From Heligmosomoides polygyrus polygyrus (Eukaryota > Nematoda > Chromadorea > Rhabditida > Heligmosomidae), in the NCBI GenBank assembly GCA_947396885.1, contig OX377204.1:48471139-48535138 (forward strand): a DNA stretch of 64,000 nucleotides, written 5' to 3'. The notes below the pieces were generated by a model. It was not told the DNA's origin. It did no database searches and saw only the letters and a program-made list of their open reading frames with translations. Position numbers and translations under genes: made by a program. Within the stretch, counting starts at the first letter, position 1; each line of letters starts with the position of its first letter. Of the stretch, positions 43,694-54,700 are shown one piece after another.

Positions 43694-45850
43694 TCAGTAT
43701 ATACTTGGTATATTGAGAATTAAAACCAAATCCACCTCCCTCAGTTTCCGTCGGAAGGCTGCGCTGGTAGGAGCTTCAAGAAGGCTAGGGGGCAACATTT
43801 GTAGCCATCTAGCGGCTCGGAAAAAGAAAGTGCTATAAATTTTGGTCTGATACGTTCTATGTAGTCTTAGCTTCCGCAAAGAAAAACTGTTTATACGTCC
43901 AAAAGAAGGTATGAATACCCAGTATTTGCTTGGTCTTAACTTTGTTTCTCCCTTGATAATTTTGAAGCAAAAAACCAAGTCACAAAATATTCAGCGATAA
44001 TGCAAACTCCTTAGATGAACGATGCGTAGCCGCTCGGAGTAGCTTGGCAACATTTGAGGGAAGCCGGGATCTGGCAAGCATCTATACATCAAGATCTTAG
44101 TGAAGACCATTTGAACTTTCTCTATTTGGCGTATCTGCTTTAACGTATAGGGATTCCAGATTTGCGAACCATATTCCAGAATTGGTATAATATAAGTCTT
44201 GTAAAGTTTAATTAATATGGAAGCGTCGTTGCACTTAACATTCCGTAAAATTGCAAATAGTGTTGAAAAGGCTCTTCGTATGACGTCATTAATATGAGAT
44301 TTGAAGTCAAGCTTAGGCGTTAAAATTATTCCAAGGTCCCTTACTTCGTAGCTGGTTTTCAGCAAAATATCACCAGCCCGGTACTCCATACACGGAGTGC
44401 AACCAAGATGCATAACTGAAGTTTTCGAAAGGTTAACAGGGATATCCCAGGCAGTCGCCCACTCCATCATGTTTGAGATTGACTGAGATAAAGCCTGGTG
44501 TACCTCTGTTTGGGTTTCAGCATTATAAATTCCATACACTTTAACGTCATCAGCAAAAACCTGCACCTTCACTGAGGGACTGGTGAATAGTTTCTCCGGT
44601 AAATCGTAAGTGTAGGCCAGAAAAGTAAAGGGGACAAAACTCCCCCTTGTGGGACTCCACTGGTACATAAGTACCGAGTAGAAAAACTGTTCCCAACTTT
44701 AACACACATGTGCCGATTACTCAAATATGAACTTAGCCAGAGAAGTAAGGTTCCTTTTATGCCAAGATGATAAAGCTTGTACAACAATTTCTCATGATTA
44801 ACCTTATCAAAGGCTTTGGACAAATCGAAATAAATGACATCAACAGAATGGCCACGATTCATAGCTAAATACCAATCAAAATAACAATCGGCCAATTGAG
44901 TAATAGTTGACGCTCCAAGCAGTGAATCCGTGTTGCTCAGCTGGGATAGAATGGTTTTCGGCAAAGTGGGAGCTGATTTTATCACGAAGAAGTTTCTCCA
45001 GGACTTTTATGGAAGGTGGAGTAATACTAATAGGACGGAAGGATGAAAAGCATCTAGCGCTGTTATCTTTCGGTATTGCAGTTATGATGGCTTCCTTCCA
45101 AATTGATGGAACCCCATTGAACATTAAGGAAATATTGAAAATAATGGACAATGGCTTGCAAAGGGAATTTGCACATTTTATATAAACTATTTGGGGGATG
45201 CCATCAAACGTCGCTGAAGTAGACTTCTTCAAAGTTTTTAGAACTCGCAATACATCACATGGTCTTATCAGTAGGTCGTGCATAGAATCAGAGTTCATAG
45301 TTTCATTTAGAAAATCGCATGATGTCCTTTCGGGTCCTGAATTAAAAACGGAGACGAAAAATCCTGCTAAAGCTTCCGCTTTTTCAGCATCACTTACCAA
45401 TCTGTTTCCACCATCATCAGTAAGCACATAGGACTTGTTCGTCTTCTTAAGCCTAGACTTAAGAATGGAGAACACTTTGCTACCATTTTGCAATTTATTG
45501 GCTCGCTTAATTTTGTTTGCAGAAAATCTTTTCAAATGAAACTCCAATTCACTACTGACACGTTTGTATTTTCGATGAGATAAGGGGTCTCTCAGGGAAT
45601 GAAACAATCGAGTTTTCTGAGCTAAAAGATTTGAAATATGCCTAGGATAGAATGACTTAATTTCGTCCTTATCACTAAATGGCACATGGATAGCAAATCC
45701 CGAGTAAAGAACCCTACAAAATCTTTTGTAGACGTCTTCAACCGAAGTGTAATTTTGAAAGGTCTCCCACCAGTTGACAGAAGACAGATAGGACGATAAC
45801 CCAGAATAGTCAACTTTGTTAAAATTCGGAAGAGGGAGATGATTTTTCAC
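43694..45850 (-). pseudogene. CR1-like reverse transcriptase, frameshifted
   Basis: Three minus-strand frames carry successive parts. 45850-44876 includes SATFDGIPQIVYIKCANSL and FRPISITPPSIKVLEKLL, the start of the polymerase. 44985-44569 includes FDLSKAFDKVNHEKLLYKL and CTSGVPQGGVLSPLLF. 44668-43991 includes the catalytic FADDVKVYG and GSQIWNPYT. The C-terminal tail continues in 43978-43694. Two frame changes break it, near 44920 and 44620; both motifs and order are otherwise intact. Confidence 0.8.
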
Positions 45851-45874
45851 TGCAATGGGAGCCTTAAGTTGAAA

Positions 45875-46624
45875 TCAAACTATGTTGTGATCCGAGTTCC
45901 CTAACGGTGGTAAAATTGAGACATTATGCACACAAGGGATTGATGCCAGAATAAGATCCAATACGGAATCACCTCGAGTAGGAGATGTAACGTATTGAAA
46001 GAGCTTACAACAATCGAAGGTTTCAACAAACTTTTTTGAGCTGAAATTATTAGCTTTACCTTGTGCCCAATCAACGTCGAGATTAAAGTCACCCAGAACC
46101 ACAACATCGGATTCATAAAGGCATAATTCAAATAACAATTCCCTGAGAGACTCATCATCAGTAAGGGTAGAGTTGGGCGGACGGTATACGAGTACTAATC
46201 TTAGGGAAATCTCCCTTGATGAGTCGAATGCACCCAGAACAAAAATATCGGACTTAAGATTAGATCTAGAAGGAAGAGCATATTCGGTCAGATTGATGCA
46301 ATCCTTGACAATACAACATATACCTCCTCCTCTACGCCCACTTCGATCAGCACGAAAAAGCTTGTATGATGAATCGCCAATGATTTCGGAACTTGATATC
46401 TTTGAAGATAACCATGTTTCTGTGATACAAATCATGTCGGGGTAGTAGGCATCTAGAAAAAGACGAAGATGTTCAATTTTGTTTGACACGCTCCTAGAGT
46501 TGAGAAGGAAACAGTGCAGAGTGGAATTGTTTCGAGTTAGGCGTTCACAGTATCCCCCAACCGCCGGTCGTTTGGGAGATCCTGGGCACGTCTCAACTCT
46601 CCCTTGTACACAACCCATACACAC
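45875..46624 (-). pseudogene. CR1-like APE endonuclease
   Basis: The 249-codon frame shows FLLNSRSVSNKIEHL, DMICITETWLSSKI, GGGICCIVKD, VVVLGDFNLDVDW and the final NSDHNIV. The catalytic ET, GDFN and SDH motifs are all present. The frame ends at 45875 just before the polymerase frame starts at 45850, so one stop or shift separates them. It overlaps the end of ORF1 by about 90 bases in another frame. Confidence 0.8.
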
Positions 46625-47322
46625 TTTTTCAGCTGATCGTTCCGATTTTTACATTCTACCCTTAACTCCCTTTCATGTATGCGCTCTTCTTGTGTCATAC
46701 TACGGCGTATGAACACTCTCTGAAAATTGGATGATCGAAGTTTGTATGCGTTTGACAGCACTCTTTTCCAATGGGTCTTTGAAGGTAGAACGATTTTCAC
46801 TAAACGTGGCTTACCCTCTCTAAACTCTCCCATCCTATACGTTGCTGCTGGCCGACACTCTACTCCCAATATGTCAAGCATAGAACTTACCTTGTCCTCC
46901 AGATCAATTTGTCTGCGTGAGGGGGACAACTCAGACGCAGCTTCAGGTAAGTTGTAGACAACGACACTTCTTTCTCTCTCATGTGCCTCCATCGCATCAG
47001 TCAGGTCCTGAGGTATTTTTGATTTTAAAGCATTCACCATTTTTTCGATTTCAGGGTCCTTGGTACGTGCCAGAATCGAGTTCATGATTTCACCCACAGA
47101 CATCATCGAATAATCAAGATTAGCCAATGATGTGCTACTGTTAGGAAGATCTCTGGCCTCCGCGCTAGTAGCGTCAACCTTAGTCTTCGTAACAGTATCT
47201 CGCTTTTTGTTTGCTCGCATCTGAGACATGATCCCGAAGTGGTCACAACAATCAATCAACCTAAGTCGATGTAAATCGAGAGGAACTACGCACCCCTGAA
47301 CAAAATATCGATTCAAAATCAA
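46537..47322 (-). CDS. CR1-like ORF1 protein
   Basis: A 261-codon frame upstream of the endonuclease, open throughout. It contains VVVYNLPEAASELSPSRRQI, a fold like the RNA-binding ORF1p of nematode LINEs. It also contains FIRRSMTQEERIHERELRVE, a motif often seen in LINE-associated proteins. A more likely start is the internal Met near 47229 (MSQMRANKKRD). ORF1 proteins bind the LINE RNA (family knowledge). Confidence 0.6.
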   Translation of the reverse strand: MILNRYFVQGCVVPLDLHRLRLIDCCDHFGIMSQMRANKKRDTVTKTKVDATSAEARDLPNSSTSLANLDYSMMSVGEIMNSILARTKDPEIEKMVNALKSKIPQDLTDAMEAHERERSVVVYNLPEAASELSPSRRQIDLEDKVSSMLDILGVECRPAATYRMGEFREGKPRLVKIVLPSKTHWKRVLSNAYKLRSSNFQRVFIRRSMTQEERIHERELRVECKNRNDQLKKCVWVVYKGELRRAQDLPNDRRLGDTVNA

Positions 47323-47380
47323 AAATAACTAGAACTCTATAGCTAAATTTTAGTCACTAACAAGAATTCACTAGATGCAA

Positions 47381-47690
47381 TCAGAATGGCAGCAAAAAAG
47401 GATATCTACAATGAGAACAAAGGAAACTTAGCCACAACGTAGGAGGAGAGCCAAACACAGCCACTCGACGTGGGCGTCTCGATGATGAATAAATAAATAA
47501 ATAAATAAATAATAAATTGGTACCATACTTGTCTGGGAAGGATAAATCGCTGACTTCTTCATCGGCTGGCCACTGCAAGTCATTGTCTCCAAATACGCAT
47601 TCAAATCGCCTCCACAATATCACGTAGAAGTAGAATGCATGGTGCTTCTCAAAGGAGATTGAGTAACGCCGTCCTTTATCCTTATCATTT
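47381..47690 (+). repeat. ATAA tail plus SINE-related repeat
   Basis: A (AATA)n run at 47485-47510 ends a short sequence that may be another LINE 3' tail. From 47530 the text matches the SINE body: CTTGTCTGGGAAGGATAAA, GGCTGGCCACTGCAAGTCATT, AATACGCATTCAAAT, GTAGAATGCATGG and AACGCCGTCC. Confidence 0.5.
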
Positions 47691-48573
47691 CGGAGCTAGA
47701 AATTTCTTTGCCGATCTCCTAAGCAAGTCAACGAATCCACAAAGATATTGGTCTAACCTCCTCGTAAGACATGCCTCTGCTCACCTGGCGTTGCTTATCG
47801 TAGAATACATTTGCTCACTACCTGGAATAGTCAAGACGGATGGAATGTTTTCGGCTGCTGGACGTATTCTAAACGATTTAGAAAAACTCTAGGAGCAAAA
47901 ATTAGGAGAGCTACTTTTCCTGAACTTTAACACGTTGTTGACGTGTCACACTTTTTCGGCAGTGTGGGACCGTGTGACATGTCGTGTCACGGTCCCGTCG
48001 TTGGAAAAAATGGATTGGAAAAATGGACCGTGCACCAGGCACTCGAAAATCGCGCGTTCGACAACGTGTTAACATTCGACTGATAAGCTTTTAATTGTAA
48101 TTTTTACTAATTCTTTTTATACTTAATGGACTGGTGCTCGCATCGAGATTGTATATGCCTGTAGAACAGTCAGACAAAAGAACTAGGAAAGGGAGAACTC
48201 CGGGTACCTGTCTGATTACACATTCTGAGATACCTTGTCGATGATCATTTTAAATGATAATTCCATAGCCGCTCTTATTGCATACCCTGTAAATAATTCG
48301 TTGCTGAAGGCTTGTTTAATTTTCTGTGTTTGTTGAAGTTGAGTTGTTTATTTTACGTTGATGTGTTACACTCTATTCCTTGAACTTTAGCTGTTGACCT
48401 CTTGAATTTGAAACCTATAAGGGTTTTCTTGATTTTTTTTACTTGGTAAAAATAATAATGGTTTGCATCAAATATTTAATATGCAATTGTATTTCTTAAC
48501 GAAATTCAATGAATAATTTCCGATAAAAAATTTCGTTAAAAATTTAACGCACAGAATTTTGTGTGCACCCCTG
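47691..48573 (+). pseudogene. hAT transposase C-terminal dimerisation domain and right end
   Basis: The frame ending at 47892 reads NPQRYWSNLLVRHASAHLAL, then CSLPGIVKTDGMFSAAGRIL, the hAT dimerisation domain (FSAAG motif). About 680 bases on, TTAACGCACAGAATTTTG then GTGCACCCCTGG ends at 48573, a CCCCTG-type hAT end. Upstream parts of the transposase are missing. The inverted left end was not found; a related end may be at 8091. Confidence 0.6.
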
Positions 48574-48789
48574 GTACGCACGTCGGTAGAGCATACCTCG
48601 ATACTTCGAGGCAAAATTTGTATACGGAGTAACGACAAAAGTGTTCAACATGTGGAGCAGTTATGCTAGTCACGAATGCCGACTCACTTTCAATGTCAAT
48701 TGTCGACCACTCCAGTGAACTGTCTACCCCTGTGTAGTCAGTAAATTGCTAGAAAGGACGAAAAGAACTTGAAGTTGCTGTAGCTTCAG
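48574..48789. other. No recognised feature
   Basis: A short spacer between the hAT end and the possible exon at 48790. Nothing recognisable. Confidence 0.3.
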
Positions 48790-48967
48790 CATTGGAAATC
48801 CAAAGACTCCACATAGATGGCAAAGACCGTCCTTCTACTTTGGATCCCACCTCTGGTCGCCTGTTTCATTTTATCCCTCTCCAGTGCCCGTAGTAGCACA
48901 ACAGAAACGGCGAGTACCTAAAGGGTTTGATGGAACACTGACTGACGACGATGAGAAGTCGAGATGA
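48790..48967 (+). CDS. Possible terminal exon, unidentified
   Basis: After a good acceptor (GTAGCTTCAG) the frame is open for 58 codons to a TGA at 48965-48967. It includes TPHRWQRPSFYFGSHLWSP and ends in RRVPKGFDGTLTDDDEKSR. The text looks protein-like, but I recognise no family and found no upstream exon. It does not fit as part of cardiolipin synthase. Confidence 0.3.
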
Positions 48968-49179
48968 TCATTCAATGATGTTCTACCTGAAAGTTTCCCT
49001 ACATACCGACAAATTCTATCCAGTCTTTGTACTCCTGTGTACAATTGAGATGGTTGCTTTCTCCCCTTACAGATTACTTCCAAGCTCCTATAAGATCCGT
49101 TTGCTGCCATAAATCACTTGTTAAATTTGTTTCTCGCGTTAAAAGTTGTTAAAATCTTCCATTATATTTGTTTTTTTAG

Positions 49180-49619
49180 GGCAGCTCACCGCAGTTGTTT
49201 TAACTCGGGATTTGTCTTTGATAGTGGGAGGCTTCTACAAGAGGTATAAATCCATGGAACCACCGTATTCACTGAGGCGGTTCTTCAGTCCTGAGGTGTC
49301 TTCCATGCAGATTGTCCCTTCTACAGTCAGTAAGGTGAGATAAGGACTTCTACAAATGTGTATTTCGTCGGCTGATTTGGCCTTTTTCAGGTGAACACAG
49401 TGTTGCAGCTTTCTGTGATCGCAACATGTCTTTCCATCCCTGTGTTTGGTTTAGGAGACCTTTGCACGTCGGTATCAACTGGTCTGTGGTGAGTTTCCTT
49501 GTACCTATTCCGACATCATGCACTACACAATATTCTTTACCTTCAGTTGGATTACTGCTTTTACGACGGTCTGGTCAGGATTACAATATGCTACAGGACA
49601 AGCATTCAAGAAGGTTTGA
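49180..49619 (+). CDS. crls-1: Cardiolipin synthase, last three exons
   Basis: Exons 49180-49334, 49391-49488 and 49547-49619 join in phase and stop at TGA 49617-49619. They encode about 107 C-terminal residues: [52 protein letters not shown] and [18 protein letters not shown]. This matches the C-terminal half of eukaryotic CRLS1, a mitochondrial inner-membrane CDP-alcohol phosphatidyltransferase that joins CDP-diacylglycerol and phosphatidylglycerol to make cardiolipin. The catalytic CDP-alcohol motif should lie upstream and was not found between 47.9 and 49.2 kb. The 5' exons are therefore further away, or the locus is interrupted by the LINE and hAT insertions. A poly(A) signal is at 49953-49958. 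The gene converges on the DHRS-4 gene. Confidence 0.8.
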
Positions 49620-49952
49620 ACTTGTTGGCCGACTAGGATGCAGGGTTTGCCGCCGTATCTTACGTTGCTGCTAAGGTTTTCAAGTTCATAGCTTGCAATG
49701 TACTCCGTGCCTTTTCATAGTGTTCTTCTTACACTTGTGATTTCAATAATGTTCTAAGCGGAGTTTTACAGAAATTACTGCTAGCCGTGTGTAGTTGACT
49801 AACCAGTCTGTAGTCTCGCTGTTGCTCTTACTGGTTGAAGTTTGGACCGCTGTTGTTGTTCTCGTCGTTTTAAGTGTTGGATTAGATTGGTGTATGCCGT
49901 AGCGCTGCGTGTAAATAATGTGTAATTATGAACATTTGCTTTTAAGCAGAGT

Positions 49953-49958
49953 AATAAA
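49953..49958 (+). promoter_or_regulatory. Poly(A) signal of crls-1
   Basis: AATAAA lies about 330 bases after the stop codon. It is the first such site on the plus strand after the gene. Confidence 0.5.
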
Positions 49959-51135
49959 TTGGCGGAGAAACGTCCCGCTCTTTGTTTAAATAGCGTTAAA
50001 CTGCCACCGGCTCTCTCGTATGTGTGTGGACTTTAAAGGGTTCAAGAAATTATCCTTGAGAAATGGAATCTGCAATCTGCAGTCTTTCGATAATCAAGAG
50101 AGTAGGAGAAAGCGAGTAGGATCGTGCCATGATCTAAGATGTTGAATGGAATATCAGGTCTTCCAGTCTTGGTTATTACACACCTTTCTCCTCCAACACA
50201 AGGGGTGTTTAGTGATCTGAAGGGCAATCAGTAGCATAAGATCCGCGTTTTTTGACAAATGGAGCTGGCACAGAATGTCTTAATTTTTTGGAGAACAATA
50301 TCTTACCCACTCTCCAGGCTTATTGACCGGTATCTCCAGGATGTGTTTCCCAATAGTGCGCAATTTCTATTTTTATAAGTGTATTGGTTGCTCCTCGATT
50401 GGACGTCTCGGTTCAGTATGTGGGCCACATACACATCCAAATTGCCTCCATGATATCATGCATACAGGTGAGGGGCACGAACGGATTGCTGAACGTTGAA
50501 TCTTCTATCACTCTCTGGAAGGTGAAAGAAGACTACTTTGAGCGTGAAGTTCTGTGGCTGAGATAACTTTGGATAGGTGAGCCACAGTGGACCCATACCT
50601 TTAATGCGGTCACCATAAGCGTTTTCACTGGATTGCCCCTCCTCACTCGTATTCGTATTCAATTCCACTTGATGAAGCATTAATTAAATAAAGAAAATGA
50701 GTTCGGTGACCCCAATGTGTTATGTACCACCTCATCACTGCCTATATATATGGTATAAATGAGTTAGCGGTCGATAACTTTTGAGTACTCTAACCTGCAT
50801 GAGATACGCCTGATGACAATGATACTATGAAGGAGCTAAGTCAACACTTTGTTGAGAATCACGTCGCAATCTCGGACTTTGTCCAACAATGACCTTGGTG
50901 AGTCTTTATACTCGCGCCGTGCCGTTTTTAGAAAGTCGCTCAGTGTCCATTGATTCTGCGGCGCGACTCTCGGAATGCAGCGCGCCAAAAACGAAGCGTT
51001 ATACAACGGCGAAGTACAGATACGGTGTAGCGCACCTGCGCTGAAAGCGATGCAATTGTGGTGCGACGCCACACGGCGGCTCGAGTGGCCTGCAGGGCAC
51101 GATGGTGCATGTTGATAGTTGGCGACAACAGCGAC
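49959..51135. other. Intergenic between convergent genes
   Basis: No gene is recognised. From about 50850 to the MITE at 51136 the sequence is GC-rich with mirrored open frames on both strands, as in other mobile relics here. It may be a fragment of an unclassified element. Confidence 0.35.
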
Positions 51136-51296
51136 GGGAGTCGAGCGTTCTACCCCCTCGTCCCCTGGCCCCCTGGCCCGCCCACCCCCAACCCCTGGGT
51201 TTGCTCGAGTGTCCAGTGGCTTCCTTACGAGATAGTGTAAACGCAGACACTTGCCACGCCTCTGTTCAAAGGACGGGGGTATAAGGCCACTCCGCC
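51136..51296. mobile_element. MITE-9, copy 2
   Basis: 161 bp flanked by AACAGCGAC on both sides (51127-51135 and 51297-51305). Inverted ends: GTCGAGCGTTCTACCCC against GGGGGTATAAGGCCACTC. The interior matches copy 1 closely (CCGCCCACCCCCAACCCC, TTACGAGATAGTG, AACGCAGACA). Confidence 0.85.
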
Positions 51297-51779
51297 AACA
51301 GCGACACGGTGGACGCCAACGCTCGTCCCCCGCGGGGGCTAACATGCGGACCCGATTTTAACTGCTGCTGGAATCCAACATTGTTGTGCTTCTCCGGTGT
51401 CGCGACCGCGGCAAAGCAACGAAGTCTACTGGATGCTAGTGCCTGGTGCAATTTCTCCAGAACTGAAGGGAAAGTTGCTCATTTTTTTTTAGAGAAAGCA
51501 GCCTTGTTAAAATTTTTTATTTGTGTACCCATCTCCAAAAGCAGTTGAAAGTGCAAAAAGAATGTTTAGCGGGTGACTAAAGCTGATGTACAAAAGATGG
51601 GCCGATTCAACAAAACGCACGCTAATTTTATGGCGATCGGTACTTTAAGACAGAAAATTAAAAGAAATAGAGTGAAACTCAGTATTCGCAGAATTAGGGG
51701 TATATATCTGTCTACTTTTCAGCGTTCCCCCTGGAATGCGGTCATTGCTCTTCTGTTCAATACTGCGTGCCTCCGCGTT

Positions 51780-54700
51780 CTAAAGTCTGGCATGTATACC
51801 CCCGGTGATGAGCATTGTCTCTCCTGTAATGTACTTCGCGTCGTCCGAGACGAAAAATGCAACGGCTCCTGCGCAGTCTTCGGGCACTCCAAGCCGTCCC
51901 ATTGGAACCTGGAAACTATCAGATTCCGTAGTTCTGCATGGCGCTTAGCTTTGTGCTATGCTGAAGCTTGCTGTTCATGAATGTATACGACCGTGACCAA
52001 GGCTATTGTGAAGAGTTTGCTGACTTCTGGATGACAATGAAAACGAAATGCAAGATGTACGGACGTACAGAAACATAAACTGAAGAAAAGGAAGAGTATG
52101 TGGAAAATAGTGGCCTTGAAGTGGAACCGCTTCTATTAGGCTTCGCAAAATTAATCTCCGTGTCAAGGTATGTATAAATAAGTTTTTTTTTACCCTAAAT
52201 CATTCTATCTCAGGGGAGCCACACATGCCGTTCCGTAGATGCTTTCCTGCGTTTTCGAAAAACATATGTGGATGTCACTCTAATTCCTCTAGCCGACATT
52301 TTCCAGGGCTCCTAAAATGAACCGATGCGCTATCGAGTCATCATACTTTACGAATTTAAATTATGACATTCTGCGGCAGAGGCATCCCGTAACCTCAGCA
52401 GCGCTTTTGAGACGGACTGTCCTTACGAACGAACGGTGAGGCTCTGCTTCGAAAAATTCGCTTCTGGCGATTTTGATCTCGAAGAAGAACCGGGTCGCGG
52501 GTGCAAGTCGTCGCTTGACGATGAAGTTTTGAGGAGAGCCGTCCAAGCAAATCCGGAGACGAATATACGTTCGTCAGCAGAAGACCTCGGCGTACACCAT
52601 AGTACGGTAGCAAGACATTCGGCGGGAATCGGGAAGGTGAAGAAGATGTCGAAGTGGGTGCCTCATGAGCTGACCGATGAGCAGCGTCTGGCGCTTGCTC
52701 CAACATGCTACATAGTTCGCTTTAAAAATGAGCCTTTTGTAAGCCGTGTTATAACTGCAGAGAAAAAATGGGTCCTTTATGACAGCAGGAAGCGGGGATT
52801 TGTCTGGGTAGATAAGGATGCCCCCAACATCCTTTCCTAAATCCGACCTTCGCCCTAAAAAAGTTATGGTTACTTTGCGGTGGTGTTTATTTATTTATTC
52901 TCTACATGGATAACCATGCAAAAGAAAACAGGCAAAACTAAACATAGGTTAAAGTAATTGTAAACAGGAAAGAACAGGCAACAAGAATCAACATAGTACA
53001 GTTGACATCTACTAGGCTGCATCCTGAAGATATCGGCCAAGAAGTTTTTTATACTTCTTTAAGGAATTTGGTATAATGTGTTTTTAGATAGCCTCAAAAA
53101 CTCAGAGCTAGCACGACAGGTGAAAAACTGAACGCTTATACTGCTTTTGCTCTGGGAAACTGGATCTTCCATTGACCACTCCTTGTGTTCGATGAAGAAA
53201 AGGGTATAGAACTCTTGAAGGGGAATACGAGTAAGACTCTTTATCATCTTATATATCGCAATTAAATCATATCTTCTCCTAAGACGTTCAACGGTATGTA
53301 GATTGAAGAATCTGTTTCTTGATTATAAATAATTTGTAAATAATTGGTTGTAAAGGCGTAATCCATTACAGATTTTTGCAACCTGGACAGGCAGTCGCAG
53401 CAGAGTCTTACTGCCGTGATTTAAACCAAATGTACGTGATGCTGCAAAAATTGTCGCCGGCAGTGGTGAATAGAGGAGGGCCGCTCCTGTTGCAGGACAA
53501 CGCGAGGCCACACACCTAACAAATAACTCGGCGAAGATTGACCCATTTAGGTATCGAAGTTCTGCCTCATCCGACATATATCCCGAGCTTTACCCCGACT
53601 ACAATCACTTTTTCCGAGCTCTTGGTTCTCATTTACGTCAGAAACAATTCACTAATTTCGCCGATGTTGAGTGCGCCCTCGTTTATTTCGTAAATTCCTG
53701 TGATCTCACTTTTTATTGTAAAGGATTAAATTCATTGCCTGTTCGTTGGCAAAAACGTATAGATTCTGGTAGTTTTTAATTCGATTAATAAAGTTGTATT
53801 TAAGCGAGTTATAGCTGTTCGTAGGAAGTAGTCCGTTTCGGCGATTAATTTTGCGACAGCCTAATATTTCCCACATGTCACATTTCTAGTGACGGCACCT
53901 AATTATAAATGACATTGCAACAAATGTAGCCGAAACTTACTTCCATTGCGTCAACAATCTCCTTTTCACCATCATCGCCATTACCGTCCCACAGCTGAAA
54001 AACAGAATCTGTTATTTTATTTTGAATGTTACAGCGGATTCAGCTAAAGACGAAACGAATTCCTTGCGACCATTTGTAGATCTGGACCTTGGTGTTGAGG
54101 AACGGGAGGAATCCATTTCCATCGGGGGATTTTACGGTGAACTGAACATTAGGGTCGCAAGGGTTAAGTTTATGAAGTGTTATATACAAGTAAGTTCAAG
54201 GATGAGACTGAAGGTGCGATTGATGGCGGATAGCTAATGGATAAGAAGTTGAAGCTTCACAGCTTTAAAATAGAATTTTCGATACACTTCACGTGAGATA
54301 AAATTGTCCTTAATGCTTGCCTTAGTCTTTACAGTAAGCTGCAAGAATTTTTAAAGTAATTGGGATCAGCGGCCCGCACAGCACAGAACTTACCACTTCA
54401 CTCATTTTCGTCTTTATGACGCCTGGCGCAATTGCGTTCACTCTGATGTTGTCCTTCGCAAGACCGTTAGCCAAAGCTTTTGTAAGACCGAGCAATGCGG
54501 TCTTCGTCACGGCATAAGCAGCTATGCCCTGAAGGAGAGAACTGCTGTGAACTGACAAGTTTTGCTACTTTAGTCAGTGTCCCCTTCACCTTCCGCAAGG
54601 AGGAAAAACCAAACTCTTGTTTGGAGAAAAATTGAAGAACTCACCGGAGGGGATTTGTATGCTCCCACTGAAGCGTTGAAAACGATATTTCCACCCCTAA

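Larger units (their letters stand above)
42742..47340 (-). mobile_element. CR1-like non-LTR retrotransposon, minus strand
   Basis: It runs right to left: an ORF1 (47322-46537), an APE endonuclease (46624-45875) and a reverse transcriptase with C-terminal tail (45850-43694). The 3' end on the minus strand is probably the AATAAATAAATG-type tail at 42742-42770. A second fragment with the same tail type lies inside the mariner at 52.9 kb. The reverse transcriptase motifs YFDLSKAFDKVNHEKLL and FADDVKVYG match the CR1/Q group, distinct from the RTE elements in the left part of the window. It is frameshifted, so inactive. The 5' boundary is approximate. Confidence 0.75.
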
